Part shown: positions 1 to 10,756 of the stretch, one piece after another
Layout of the letters: every line of letters begins with the position of its first letter
Position numbering within the stretch: position 1 is the stretch's first letter
Assembly: GCA_963082975.1 (NCBI GenBank)
Contig: OY720350.1
Span: 16,834,910 to 16,898,909, forward strand
Direction: 5' to 3'
DNA: 64,000 nt
Source: Labia minor
Lineage: Eukaryota > Arthropoda > Insecta > Dermaptera > Spongiphoridae
Program-made: the position numbers and the translations under genes
The notes under the pieces: model-generated
Told to the model about the DNA's origin: nothing
What the model saw: the letters and a program-made list of their open reading frames with translations, nothing else
Databases searched by the model: none

Positions 1-684
1 CGAGTGACTATTTCTTGTTTCCAAATCTGAAGAAATGGCTCGGTGGAAAGAGATTTAACTCCCCATCAATGAAATCATCTCACAAACAAATACCTATTTT
101 GATGTCCTCGAAAAATTATATTTTTTGGAAGAGATAAAAAAATTGGAGAAACATACGTTGAACTACGTTGAAAAATAAAATAATTTTTTTTTATCAAAAA
201 ACATGTTTCATTCAAAAAGTCACCGACTTATTGACCTGCCCTCGTGTTTATTTATTTTCCTATTTAATAAGTAAAGATGGAATGGGTGAATTCATCAGAT
301 CATATTAAAGCTATTTGAAAGCTTTTTCTTTTTCTTTTTCTAAATTTCCTTTTTCTAAAATTCAAAAGAGTAAAAACATATTTTTATAAATTTATTTATA
401 TTTATATTTCATGTTCAAAATTAAAATTGTAAATAAATTTGATTACTTAAGAATTATAATAAATAAATAGTAATAAAGTGATGAAATGTGAAATAAAAGT
501 AGAATTATCAGGAGTAATCATCAATAAATACTGTTTTAATCATATATAATTTTCTTAAAATTTTCTAAAATATTACATCCTGAACGACAATGACATGCCA
601 CTTCCCCTAAGAAATTTTGATCCTGGTTACCACATTGTAAATGACAACATATTTATAACTAAGTCTAATATTTTGAAAAAAAAA
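1..684. other. AT-rich sequence without recognisable feature
   Basis: Very AT-rich DNA with short poly-A and poly-T tracts. I see no plausible coding exon, RNA gene or terminal repeat. The small open frame that begins near 595 belongs mostly to the antisense of the LINE fragment that follows. Confidence 0.6.
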
Positions 685-1210
685 ACATATATTTTTCCAT
701 CTCTCTCTCTCTCTCTCTCTCTTATATCTATCTCTATCTCTGTGTCTTTATGGGACTCGAAAGTTCTTGGCCGCAGAAACCACATTTCTTCAAGAGTTCC
801 TATCCTGACCCACAGCCAACCAACTCCTACCCTCTCCAATCTCTCTCACGCCCCTTCCTACATTGTCCACCCACCGCATTTGTGGTCTTCCAAGTGGACG
901 TTTCCCAATCAGACCGGTCTCCCCACCAATATTTTTTACCATTCTTTCCTCTCCCATTCTATCCTCGTACCCTGCTCATCGCAGCCTTCTAGATTTTATT
1001 ACTCTAACTATGTCTGGAGATGCATAGAGGTCATGCAATTCCTCGTTATGCAGTCACCTCCATTCCCCGGCTCTCTTATCTTTCTTTAGCCCATACATGC
1101 TGCGAAGAATCTTATTTTCAAATACTCTAAATAAACGCTCGTCTCCAACGGTCATAGACCATGCCTCACACCCATATGATACAACATCTCTCTTATATAC
1201 TAATTATTAT
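685..1210 (-). pseudogene. LINE (non-LTR retrotransposon) 3' end, reverse transcriptase C-terminus
   Basis: Read on the minus strand, this encodes the C-terminal part of a non-LTR reverse transcriptase polyprotein. A GCEAWSM-like block lies near 1170, followed by a frame-broken GHVARMG...GRPSGK...WVDNV-type tail. The element ends in a short-period 3' tail of gatagata and gaga repeats at about 690-745, as expected for R1/RTE/Jockey-like elements that end in simple repeats rather than a long poly-A. Frameshifts show that it is dead. The same 3' end recurs at 13025, 32000, 42650, 51795 and 56188, so this is an amplified family. The clade is not certain from this short C-terminal piece. Confidence 0.75.
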
Positions 1211-2344
1211 CCTATAATAGTGTTCATCATAATTGAAGATTTAATAATAATAATAACAATTTTATTATTATTTTTATTTTAAAACAGTATATGTGGCATA
1301 AATAATTTTAAATATGGAAATCTAGTAGTGCTATATATGATTTTTGAAGGGATGAAAATAAAACTTTCAAATTCAAAGAAAACATTCTATCAAAAATTGT
1401 TTGTTTTTTATGGTAATAGATATTTTATATCTTCGCAGTCTGGCTCCAACAGTGAGAAAAAACAAACACAAAAAAAAAATGTTTAAAATAAAGTTTTTAA
1501 TAGGCCATTAGCAATAAATTTGAACTTCAAACAATTGATCAATTTTTTGGTGTGCAGTCAACAAGTTTGGGTGAATAAAACGTAGAGGGTGGGTGAAGGG
1601 GTTATGGAAACAAGCAAACTATTCTATTAGAATATATGAACCGGAGCAATAAAATAGAAGCTATTTATGGGAAATTTTTATGTGTAATAAAATATTCGTC
1701 CGATGCATTATTAATTTCAATCTTATTTTGTAAATATTGTGAGTAGGTGAGGAAGGTGGAAATGGAAGTGGATTTTTTTTCGGGGGAGAGGGAAGGAGAG
1801 GGTATAAAATAAAATTAAAATATTATTTCAATGAAAATGAGACAAATGTATAGGTGAATGTATGTTTTATTAAATTGAAAATCTTTTATTAAAATTATCT
1901 GCATAATGTTCGTTTTAATGTGTATTATAATAATAATTTAAGAATAAATTATTGCCGTTGAATGCAGTGAATGAATGTTTTGCAACGATTAAATTTTATT
2001 CCACCCTCACGCCCTGCTAGCCAGCCAGCCACCGTAGTGAACAAAAGCGAATTAATTTATACTTAATGGAGGAGTTTGTTATAGGAAATCTGACCTCATT
2101 CCTTTTTGGTGCACTCAATACAATTCAACATATAAATTGAACCGCACACTATGAATTAAAATATTTATTATATTTTATTTTCATAATTAAATTCAAAACA
2201 ATTGTATAGGAGACGGTAAATTAAACTAAATTATCATTTGTCAAATTTTTTTCTTATCTCTGTGAGAAAACTCATTTATATCTAACAAAAGTAAAATAAC
2301 AAAATGAGAAATATGTGTGTCAAGATATTAGATATAATAACTTA
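1211..2344. other. AT-rich stretch, no gene seen
   Basis: Mostly low-complexity AT-rich DNA. A somewhat GC-richer patch at about 1540-1620 and a purine-rich one at 1740-1805 show no consistent frame. A short CCAGCCAGCC repeat lies near 2020. I see no terminal repeats or RNA-gene motifs. Confidence 0.5.
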
Positions 2345-2348
2345 TTAA

Positions 2349-2592
2349 CACACTATGAGCGGGGCGGGTATTTGTACCCGTTGCGGGGACTGTCACTTAT
2401 AAGCGGGGCGGGTATTTATACCCGTTGCCACTTATATAATATATATTTTCCCTTGTGTCACTTAAAATTACTTATTTTAAACGATAACTAATATATATCC
2501 CTCATATAAGTGGCAACGGGTATAAACACCCGCCCCGCTTATAAGTGGCACTCCCCGTAACGGGTACAAATACCCGCCCCGCTCATAGTGTG
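2349..2592. mobile_element. Foldback miniature transposon flanked by TTAA
   Basis: Two arms of about 90 bp (2349-2439 and 2502-2592) are near-perfect inverted complements. The element begins CACACTATGAGCGGGG and ends with the complement. The tetranucleotide TTAA flanks both sides (2345-2348 and 2593-2596), which is the target duplication expected of piggyBac-type insertion. Each arm holds two copies of a GCGGGGCGGGTATTT unit carrying the palindrome GGGTATTTRTACCC, so the element has four such units. It has no coding capacity. The termini do not start with CCC as typical piggyBac ends do, so the superfamily is only inferred from TTAA. Confidence 0.8.
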
Positions 2593-2599
2593 TTAATTA

Positions 2600-4330
2600 T
2601 GTAGTAGTTTTAACTTAAATGATTAATAAATAAGTAATAATGATAATTTAATATAATAAATATTACTAATGTAAGTTTTTATTTAAATTTGAGAAATTAT
2701 TAAATATATATATAATTTAAATGATGATAAATTACAATTTAAACTTCCCAAAAGGCTTATTTTTACAATTTTTTTTTTTCATTCTTTTTCTTTTTACCTA
2801 GATTGTCGATAAAAGGCGTTTTTGCGGTTGTAATTATGGAGTCCAATATCATTTATCATTGTTTAAAATAATCCCAACTGGTTTTGGTTTTTTCGAAATT
2901 AAAAATCTCATTTCTTTCCCCTTTTCAAGCAGCTGCAGGGGTGTATTTTCAGTGTAGGTGGTTGGTCGGTTAGTAGTCTTGGCACGACCGGTAAGAATCC
3001 TCGCTACTTTGCCTACATATGACGCGTCTTGAGCATATTTCACGTTTCTTTCATTTCTCCCCTAAAAGGCTACGCCCTGCCATTTAGGCCCAGGCTCGTT
3101 TCTTCTTTTCTTCTTCATTGTCTTTATTGGAGAAAGTTTCATCCCCCGGATCCGACACACGGAGTGACCAGTTGGTCCCATTGGGAAAATGTTCCCAAGA
3201 CTTTTTAACTTTACTCCCCATACTTTCTTTATCCCCTTCCTTGTTCGCGCCATTAGCTGCTACTATTTGCACACCCTGATATTTACCAAATTAACTAAAA
3301 TTTAAAGAAAAGTAAATAAATAAATAAACAATTTATATACTTATGTACTAATATATAATTTGTTAGAAAGATAGAATATCTCTGAAACGCAAAGCATCCT
3401 TCCCTCTGATGATTCCATAATTCATAAAGTCATCTCTCAATTTGGCGTTGAATTTATTATTGTAGCGTTTGTGCATGGATTGAGAGACGTAGATGATTTG
3501 TTGATCCATGTTCTGGACATCTCTCATGGGTTTTCATGTTCTTAATGTTGCTTAGAGCCAAAAGGGGGCAATATACCCTAATGTCAACAATCCATCCCTT
3601 CGAAGGACATGTCCATCGAGGGGGCGACAAGAGTAGAGAGCCCGGAGGTCCATTAGATGATATTAGATTATTATTTATCACTCCCTTTGAGGTTTGTTTA
3701 TCCATGTGATGAAGAGCTTCAGGGTTGTCGACATAGCATCATTATTCAGGTGGGTTTACACACATATTAATGGAACTTCGGCTACTACTAAGCTATTGGT
3801 TTTGTGTTTTATGTTAAGGAGATTTCAGGATTCTATTATCAACCAAAATATTATTAATTATTAATATCAAATTTTCTAAATACACACTTCAATCTTAAAT
3901 CCTGTAAAATATAAACTAAAATAAATCAATAATAGGATAATTTTGAATTGAATACATTTCTATTAAAAATATGCTTTATTGATTTATATGAAAGACATTT
4001 TAGGGGATTGGAGGTTGATCAACTTTCTGAATAAGCTATTTAAAAGATATTTTAATAACTATTCATTCTAGTCTGGATGAATTCAAAAACCTCAATTTGC
4101 CCTTTTGATGAATAGCCTTTTATCTCTTTTTATAAATAATAATATGAACTTTTGATTTTATTTTTTATATTTCAAAATGCCATTTTATTGAACAACATAT
4201 ATCGAATTATTCTCATAAATTCAGTTATAATGAAAGAGAACAAAAAGAACAACAAAACAAAGATTGATATACATATATAAAAAAAAATACATAATAGAAA
4301 GCAAATTAAAAATAAAATTAAGATTTTTAG
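2600..4330. other. Mixed AT-rich and GC-richer intergenic DNA
   Basis: AT-rich to about 2790, then two GC-richer islands at 2800-3280 and 3390-3790 within an otherwise AT-rich background. The first contains a candidate minus-strand exon (3084-3275). The second has an 82-codon open frame on the minus strand (3457-3705) with no family I recognise and no convincing splice context. From 3800 to 4330 the sequence is AT-rich with nothing seen. Confidence 0.45.
3084..3275 (-). CDS. Candidate terminal exon, unknown product
   Basis: On the minus strand an AG acceptor (cag at 3278-3276) precedes an open frame of 63 codons that ends in a stop at 3086-3084. The peptide begins GVQIVAANGANKEGDKESMG and ends in a charged tail DNEEEKKKRAWA. 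The island is clearly GC-richer than its surroundings, and acceptor, frame and stop agree. I recognise no domain, and a second frame on the same strand is also open, so this could be a non-coding island. Homologous coding exons upstream, at higher coordinates, would be needed to confirm it. Confidence 0.22.
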   Translation of the reverse strand, partial: GVQIVAANGANKEGDKESMGSKVKKSWEHFPNGTNWSLRVSDPGDETFSNKDNEEEKKKRAWA

Positions 4331-4945
4331 TTAAAAAAAATTCGGGAGTGTCCTCCCCTAGACTTTCCCGCATATAAATAGGTAATTAGGTTATTATTAT
4401 TATGTTTTAACAACAATAAAAATAAACAAACTAATTAATTTAAATTATAAAGTAAAATGGTTTAACACTATTATATATATTTATAATTTACACCTAAAGC
4501 TACTTGTATAGGTAAAATGTCACTTCCGGTAGTCAGATCATGATGAAATTTGGTATCTGAATTTTTTTCATATTTTTAAATCTATATACAAAATAGGAAG
4601 CAAATATCTCGAAGCAAACTGGTACTTTACTTGAAAGGTAAACGCAACCAGTGTAGGTAAAGTACCACTTCCGGTTAACCGATTTTGACGAAATTTTGAT
4701 AGAAATCTACAAACTGTGAATAATATCGGTGTACCAAATTTCGAAGTCCTAGCTTGATTATTTTTTGAGTAAATTTGCTCACAGACATTACATACATACA
4801 TACATACACCCACACAGATATAATTCGAAAAATGGTATTTTCCGACTCAGGAAGGTCTCAAACGTCAAGATCTATCGAAATCTCGAAGTCGAAATTTTTG
4901 ACGATATTCCAATACTTCCCTTATACGAAGTATGCGGGAAAGTAA
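4331..4945 (-). mobile_element. Family B Helentron-like non-autonomous element, copy 1
   Basis: This minus-strand copy matches the one at 7651. Read 5'-3' on the minus strand it begins TTACTTTCCCGCATACTTCG (4945 downward), has a tgtgtg/tgta microsatellite near 4780-4815, then GAAATTTGGTACACCGATA, then CCGGAAGTGG blocks. It ends TATGCGGGAAAGTC followed by a short imperfect hairpin and CACTCCCGAA near 4333. TTTCCCGCATA at one end and TATGCGGGAAA near the other form a subterminal inverted repeat just before the terminal hairpin, the layout of HINE/DINE-1 elements. It has no coding capacity. Confidence 0.7.
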
Positions 4946-6410
4946 AAATGAAAAATAGAAAAATAAATACCTATATTTTTTATTTAATTTAAATGTGAAT
5001 TTAACGATTTGAAACGAATCATAATTTAAACTTAAATATTAGGGAAAATAAATTCCCATTTTTTAAGTTTTGTTTTTAAATCTAACCAAATTCAAAATAA
5101 TATAAATCAAATATATATATATATAATTGCGATTAAAGTTAAAACAAATTATTATACATAAATCTTCTTAGATATATTTTAGATGCTTTTAAGGTTTGTG
5201 CTTGGGAGCGGGTGGGGGTGGTGTGTTTGACATATCGGATTAAATTTTCCAATCTATTAATAAGTCAAGTTGCTAATGGGATTCTTCATTTTGGTGGAAT
5301 GGATTTTAGAAATTGGTTTCGTACATTGAATTGAAAAGTACTGAAAGAAAAATATTGCAAGTTGAAAATTAGTTTATTGAAGGGTTTTCGACCAGCGGGG
5401 GATCAGGATATAGAATAGTGACCGCCAGAAGCAATGAAAGAGTCCTCATTAGGCCTTAAATGAACATGTGCAATTCCCTCTTGGTCTCCCCCTTTCCCCA
5501 ATCTTTTGCTATTGAAAGGCCTCCATTTTGTAAATTCTATTTTGAAATTCCCAGTGCGCCTTGAGTATGCTTCATGCCTTCCATTCATCATGCTGTTCGC
5601 ATCAATGATACGGATAAATAGACCATCTTGAGAGGCACGAAAGCTTTAAAGCTTGCCTCATGTCTTGGCTTTTTCATGATTTATCATCCATTCTATGGAA
5701 GGAGGTCTAGTGCCTGGAGGTGGAGGGTGGTTTCGGGAGGGTGTTGAGTCTAATTGCCGACCAGTCGACCCTTGACGCCGTCCGGGTAATTAATTCTCCT
5801 TTCAGGCAACCATCTTCTCTCCATAACGCCCCGGTTTCTTCTTTTAATGTACTTTATCCTTTCAATATATATTCTTACTAATCTTATCTTATTATGCTAG
5901 CTAAAATTGTATATATGTATTTATCTATATATCATGGTTCTCAAAAACCGCTCTAACGATTTTTTTCAAATTCACACTAGATATAGTATTTATAAAGAAA
6001 AATTAAGTTTTATTGATGATATCTCTTGAAACATACAGCTTCATTATTAATTTCTTAATTGAAAATTATATATTATATGGAAAACGTCAAAATTTTTAAT
6101 ACTGCCTGCTAAGACAGTAAAAAAATGACAATTTTTTATCTAAATACATATAGTCCAGCGGTTGGACTGATGTTTTAACGAGTGGATTTCGTCGGTTCGA
6201 AACTCGCCGGGTGAATCGTTATTTAAAAATGAAAATAATGATTTTGTTATTTTTTTTTCTTTTTATCTATTGTTTACTTTTTAATAAATTACTATTCTAT
6301 ATTTATTTATTCATTGTTCTTTTATTAATAAAGTTTTAGATAGTTTTATAAGTTTTAATATTTTTTCAATAAAATATTATTCAATATATTTATTAATATT
6401 ATTTTATTTA
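4946..6410. other. Intergenic DNA with a GC-richer island
   Basis: AT-rich except for about 5190-5860. That island contains weak open frames (for example 5403-5591 on the minus strand) but no recognisable protein and no clear splice-bounded exon. A tRNA-like fragment at 6147-6215 is listed separately. Confidence 0.4.
6147..6215 (+). ncRNA. Degenerate tRNA-like or SINE-head fragment
   Basis: The sequence TAGTCCAGCGGTTGGACT has the form of a D-arm and A box, with GTCC pairing GGAC around AGCGGTT. Forty bases on, CGGTTCGAAACTCG has the form of a B box and T-loop (GGTTCGAAA). The anticodon arm and acceptor stem do not pair convincingly, so this is a tRNA-derived relic rather than a functional tRNA gene. 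No other copy was seen in the window. It is unrelated in detail to the SINEs at 38135 and 44034. Confidence 0.4.
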
Positions 6411-6609
6411 TTATTATTGAGTACCCGAAGTTCCATTCATTTTAATCAGATTGATGCAATGATGCAACAGTTAATAATTGTAATATTGTAATAAATTTCT
6501 ATCTTGAAAATTGTTACATATTATTCAGGATATTTTAAAAACTATTTCTTTCTTTAATTAATATTCATTTTTTCTATAAGTCAGATATATTTCCAAATAT
6601 TAAATAATT

Positions 6610-7140
6610 TTTGAAGTGAAAACTTCTTTAGCGGCGTTGAGCACTTTTGCGGGATGGGGAAAAAGTATAGAACTCGCGTGATCGTGACCAACACCATGAA
6701 ACCATCTGCTTTCAAATTTCTTATAACAGAGCGCGAAATTTGAATTGTCATTAGAACTGTTTTATAAATTATCTCTAACATATAAATATATATTTATTAT
6801 GTAAAGTTCATTTCATATATACATATATAATCAAAATTATACGAAATGAACTTCACATAATAAATATATATTTTATGTTAGAGATAAGAATTATAAAACA
6901 GTTCGTATTGCAATATTTTAAACAAAGTTGTGTATTTATATATATATAAATATAAGTTACAAATTTGTTTAAAATATATGTTTAAAATAATATATAAGTT
7001 ATATATATATACATGCATATGAAATTCATCTTTCTCGTGAAATAGCGCGAATTTCGTCTGTTTTAAAATTTCTTACGCAGAAGTTTTCACTTCTGTCGGC
7101 CAGTCCCACGACTGCCAATTTTGCTTTTTTAATTCCGAAA
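6610..7140. mobile_element. Deleted Helentron-like relative with paired palindromes
   Basis: The left palindrome GAAGTGAAAACTTC (6613-6626) is followed by TTTAGCGGCGTTGA. The right palindrome CAGAAGTTTTCACTTCTG (7078-7095) is followed by GTCGGCCAG and, further on, CCAATTTTGCTTTTTTAATT. The same left block (GAAGTGAAACTTCTTTAGCG at 49542) and right block (GAAGTTTCACTTCC at 51317, then ACATTTTGCTTTTTTTAATT) bracket the larger element that contains an endonuclease fragment at 49379-52210. This is therefore probably a non-coding derivative of the same element. Its exact termini are not clear. Confidence 0.5.
6754..6904. repeat. Long hairpin (about 62-bp arms)
   Basis: The arm starting GAACTGTTTTATAAATTATC (6754) is complemented by the arm ending ATTATAAAACAGTTC (6904), with about 25 bp of AT-rich loop between. 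The arms differ by a few bases. It lies inside the Helentron-like relative between its two small palindromes. It may be a nested foldback element or part of that element's own structure. Confidence 0.7.
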
Positions 7141-7376
7141 AGCTGCAAAGCACGTTTTTTTGTCTTTAGTTTGTTTTATAACCACTTGGGGCGCTAAACA
7201 GTTTTTCAAAAAAACACTATAGAAAAAAAATATATGTACCTATATATTATATATTTATGTATTATTGAGGAGCACAAGTTCATTAATTTTAATCAGATTG
7301 ATGCAAATGTGTAACATTTAATAATTGTAATAAATAATTAAAGAATTGTGTATCAATATTTTTTAAAGGGTAGAGC

Positions 7377-7485
7377 GAGAGCTCGGTGTCCCAGGTATTA
7401 ATATTACCAGCCAAATCCAATAATAATGAATCATTTTTTTTAACTTAAGTACCGAGCCGAGGCTCGGGGTCCCGGTACTATAAAA
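7377..7485. repeat. Paired GCTCGGnGTCCC motifs, possible piggyBac-like relic
   Basis: The block GAGAGCTCGGTGTCCCAGGT (7379) recurs 80 bp later as GAGGCTCGGGGTCCCGGTAC. The same kind of block, GAGTACGGACTCGGGGTCCC, occurs twice near the right end of the piggyBac-like element at 23405-24046. This suggests a short relic of a related element, although no TTAA-bounded termini are evident here. Confidence 0.35.
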
Positions 7486-7650
7486 TATACTTCATTAATT
7501 TTATTGAACGTAACAAAAATAATATTTTAAAAAAAAAACTTTCGTATTAGTTGATAAAATTCTTTAAATAGTCATTTATAGGGAAAAAACAAACAAAGAA
7601 TAAATATTGTTTAAAAAAATAATAAATAAATAATTTTTAAATTATTAATT

Positions 7651-8342
7651 TTTACTTTCCCGCATACTTCGTATAAGGGAAGTATTGGAATATCGTCAAA
7701 AATTTCGACTTCGAGATTTCGATAGATCTTGACGTTTGAGACCTTCCTGAGTCGGAAAATACCATTTTTCGAATTATGTCTGTGTGTGTGTATGTATGGA
7801 TGTATGGATGTATGTAATGTTTGTCTGTGAGCAAATTTACTCAGAAACTAACCAAGCTAGGACTTCGAAATTTGGTACACCGATATTATTCACAGTTTGT
7901 AGATTTCTGTCAAAATTTCGTCAAAATCGATTAACCGGAAGTGGTACTTTACCTACACTGGTTGCGTTTACCTTTTAAGTAAAGTACCAGTTTGCTTCAA
8001 GATATTTGCTTCATATTTTGAATATAGATTTAAAAATATGAAAAAATTCAGATACCAAATTTCATCATGATCTGACTACCGGAAGTGACATTTTACCTAT
8101 ACAAGTAGCGTTTACCTTTTTTAGTAAAGTTACAGTTTACTTCCAGATATTTTACATTTAAAATATCAGTTAACCGAAAGTAGCACTTTATTCTATATAT
8201 ATAAATGTTACCAAATATCAAATTTGACACACCAATAAACTAACACGAACTGGCTCTTTATCAATACCAAGTTTACACATTCTAAATATTCATTCACAAC
8301 TCTTTATACCTATTTATATGCGGGGAAGTCTCACACTCCCAA
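7651..8342 (+). mobile_element. Family B Helentron-like non-autonomous element, copy 2 (longest)
   Basis: Runs from TTACTTTCCCGCATACTTCG to TATGCGGGGAAGTCTCACAC followed by TCCCAATTTTTTT. In order it has the 5' subterminal repeat, a tgtgtgtgtatgtatgga microsatellite (about 7780-7818), GCAAATTTACTCAGAAACTA, the block CGAAATTTGGTACACCGATA, then internal repeated units each opening with ACCGGAAGTG (7935, 8080 and a weaker one near 8173) and TTTACC-rich text. The 3' subterminal repeat and an imperfect hairpin close it. Compared with copy 1 the right part is longer. It has no coding capacity; mobility would depend on a Helentron-encoded Rep/helicase, none of which is seen here. Confidence 0.72.
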
Positions 8343-8828
8343 TTTTTTTACCTATGTATCATATAATATATGAATAGTATAAATTATTCTTTTGTTACTT
8401 ATTATCATACATATAAAATAATAACATTTCTTATATTATTATAATATATGTATGTTTGTATTCCATTTCATTTGACAGCTTTAATTTTCGAGTGTAGTGT
8501 TCAATCATCTCTTGTCTGAGGGTAGTTTGATTTTGAAATTAAGTTTTTCTTTCTTTCCTTTACATAATTTATATTGCGTGACAAAAAATTGTATATATAT
8601 ATATTATAATTGAGATTTCATCTTCGCAAGAAATTGCAGCCTAACTTTAATTAAATTGGCTCAATTTTTTGTTGTTGCAATTTGTGTCTGTCGAGAGAGA
8701 TGGATAACAAAATTGCGTTCTCCTTTTCTCAACTTTATTAGTTAAAATTAGTTTTTTTATTATTATTATATTGTTTTGTTGTTATTTTTTTAGATAGTAG
8801 ACATATGATGGTCACAAAATAGGTTAGT

Positions 8829-8864
<36 letters not shown>

Positions 8865-9217
8865 TATATGTCTATATAAATCACTGTTTAAAATTAACTA
8901 GTAAAACTTACTTTTTATGTCAATTTATATAAATTTCTTCATTAAAATTTTAATGTATTTCTCGAGACTAAAATAATTATTAATACATATCTTTTTATTT
9001 TATCTTGGAGTCAATGTTTATTCATATTCCAAATAAATATTTAACTAATCTCTGTATTTTCATCTAAGCTAAATTAAACTAAACAATATTAAATATTATT
9101 AAATTTATTATTTTTAAATATAATAAAGATCCTCATAGAGAATCAGAACAGTTTTAGAATATTGAAAAATATTATTTTTTTATTTTTTAAACCTTTAGAA
9201 TTAGAAAAATAAACAAC
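8343..9217. other. AT-rich sequence with a (TA)n tract
   Basis: AT-rich DNA with a (TA)n run at about 8834-8861. I see no gene, RNA motif or terminal repeat. Confidence 0.5.
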
Positions 9218-9219
9218 TA

Positions 9220-9760
9220 CGAGGGTGGTCTGAAAAGTTTCCGACCTGGCCAAGAAAAACGATGTTTTTCAATTTTTTTTTTGTTTTATTTTTCAAAATT
9301 CAAGATAATTGAGACCTGTACGATGTCAGCTGAACGTGTGCGAAATATTTTGGAAAACCATTTGAATATGGAAAGCTGTGTGCAACGTTGGTACCGCATT
9401 TCCTAACGTTAGACCAAAAATTGCTTCGAAAAACCATTTCTAACGACAATTTAGCGCTGTAGGCGTAATCCAAACGGATTTTTGCGTTGATTCATAACTG
9501 TTGATGAGACTTAAATTAAATTAAATCAAATTTAATTAATTAATTAAATAATTTATTAATTAATTAAATTAATTAATTAAATCAAATTTATTTAATTAAT
9601 TAAATAATTTATTTTTATATTTATTTAATTAAATTAATTAGAACACCGTTATGAGAAATGTATCAGTGTTGATGGCGATTATGTTGAAAAATATAGCAAA
9701 AAAAAATTGAAAAACATCGTTTTTCTTGGCCAGGTCGGAAACTTTTTAGGCCAACCCTCG
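9220..9760 (+). mobile_element. Mariner deletion derivative with AT-rich filler, copy 1
   Basis: Terminal inverted repeats of about 45 bp: CGAGGGTGGTCTGAAAAGTT at 9220 and its near-complement ending AACCCTCG at 9760, with TA before the left end (the right flank is TC, a decayed TA). Between them are two pieces of a mariner transposase. An N-terminal piece begins MSAERVRNILENHL (about 9322); a middle piece reads like RNPNGFLRRFITVDET and ends near 9510. After AT-rich filler (about 9514-9640) comes a C-terminal YEKCISVDGDYVEKYSKK piece. The catalytic core is missing, and a frameshift and stops are present. The copy at 45294 has the same deletion, so this form amplified as a miniature element. 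Confidence 0.85.
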
Positions 9761-10748
9761 TCATTCAAAACCATGTTTTTAGTGTCATAGAAATAAATTG
9801 ATAAATTTAAATTTCCTCAAAGTAGAAAGGATTTTAATATATTTTTCATTAATATTAAATCTATAATCTAACTATAGATTTTAATAAGAATAAAATTAAA
9901 ATTCAATCAAATTACAATTAATTATCGAAATGGTGGTAAAAAAAAAATATCAACTTTATTGTCTGTTCATGGATATGTAGTTGATCAATTTTTTAGGATG
10001 TAACAGTTGACAGGTGTAGGTTGATATGAAATTGATAAATTATAAAAATTAATTATAAATTTAGTATTTTTAAAAATAAAGTTAAATATTTTCTTATTTT
10101 ATTAAATATTTTTATGTGAAATGAGAATATTTTAAAAAATAATTTAATTTCTTTTAAATATAAAATTTAGTGAAATGACATTATAGGTGAAATAAATCAA
10201 AATTATTTAAATGTTAATTAAAATAAACTATTTCAAAGATTTTATATTATATAATATTTTATAAAAAGTAAAATAATGGATAAGAAATAATGAAGATGAG
10301 TATTTAATTAATAAATGGGGGTATTTAATTTTTTGATTTATTAGTGATTGAATTGGAATTGCTGTTCAAAGTCCGTAGTGAGTGAGGGTCTCTCGCTGAC
10401 TACTAGTCTCCTAGTCAATGAAAGCATGAGAGGGGCGAGGCGACAGCCAAAAGGAGAAGCGAAGGGGAAGTGAAAACGCGCGCGCAACCATTACTTGATT
10501 TTCAAAAAAAGAATAATGTTTCTTTATTTATCATATTGATTAAATCATGATTTTCATTAAATAATAAAAATATAATTAAATATCATTATTTGGAATTGAT
10601 ATAAATTGTACCCAAAAGTTGGAATAAAAAAAAAAATTAAAAAATATATCTTTTCTAAACAAGTTTTTCTTTCTAATTTGTTTAAATACATTTTTGTTTG
10701 TTTAATAATAACAATGCTTATTTAACAGTGAAGTTAAAGGTGGTAATT
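9761..10748. other. AT-rich intergenic DNA
   Basis: Mostly AT-rich. A purine-rich, GC-richer patch at 10365-10485 contains CGCGCGCG-like sequence but no open frame of note. I see no RNA gene or repeat termini. Confidence 0.45.
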
Positions 10749-10756
10749 ATTTATTT

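Larger units (their letters stand above)
6411..7345. repeat. Direct-repeat pair flanking a Helentron-like insertion
   Basis: About 80 bp at 6413-6497 is repeated imperfectly at 7258-7342; both include TTTTAATCAGATTGATGCAA and TAATAATTGTAATA. The pair brackets the palindrome-containing segment 6500-7250. It could be a segmental duplication, a remnant of tandem insertion, or LTR-like termini. The divergence suggests an old event. Confidence 0.5.

Noticed and set aside
595..1089. 164-codon plus-strand open frame
   Set aside because: It is the antisense of the LINE reverse transcriptase tail; the minus strand carries the recognisable motifs.
2349..2592. Possible CRISPR-like array from four repeated units
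   Set aside because: The units are inverted as well as direct and part of a TTAA-flanked foldback element; spacing is irregular and the window is eukaryotic.
4765..4992. 75-codon frame and its counterparts in the 7652-7978 region
   Set aside because: They arise from family B repeat sequence including its microsatellite; no protein similarity.
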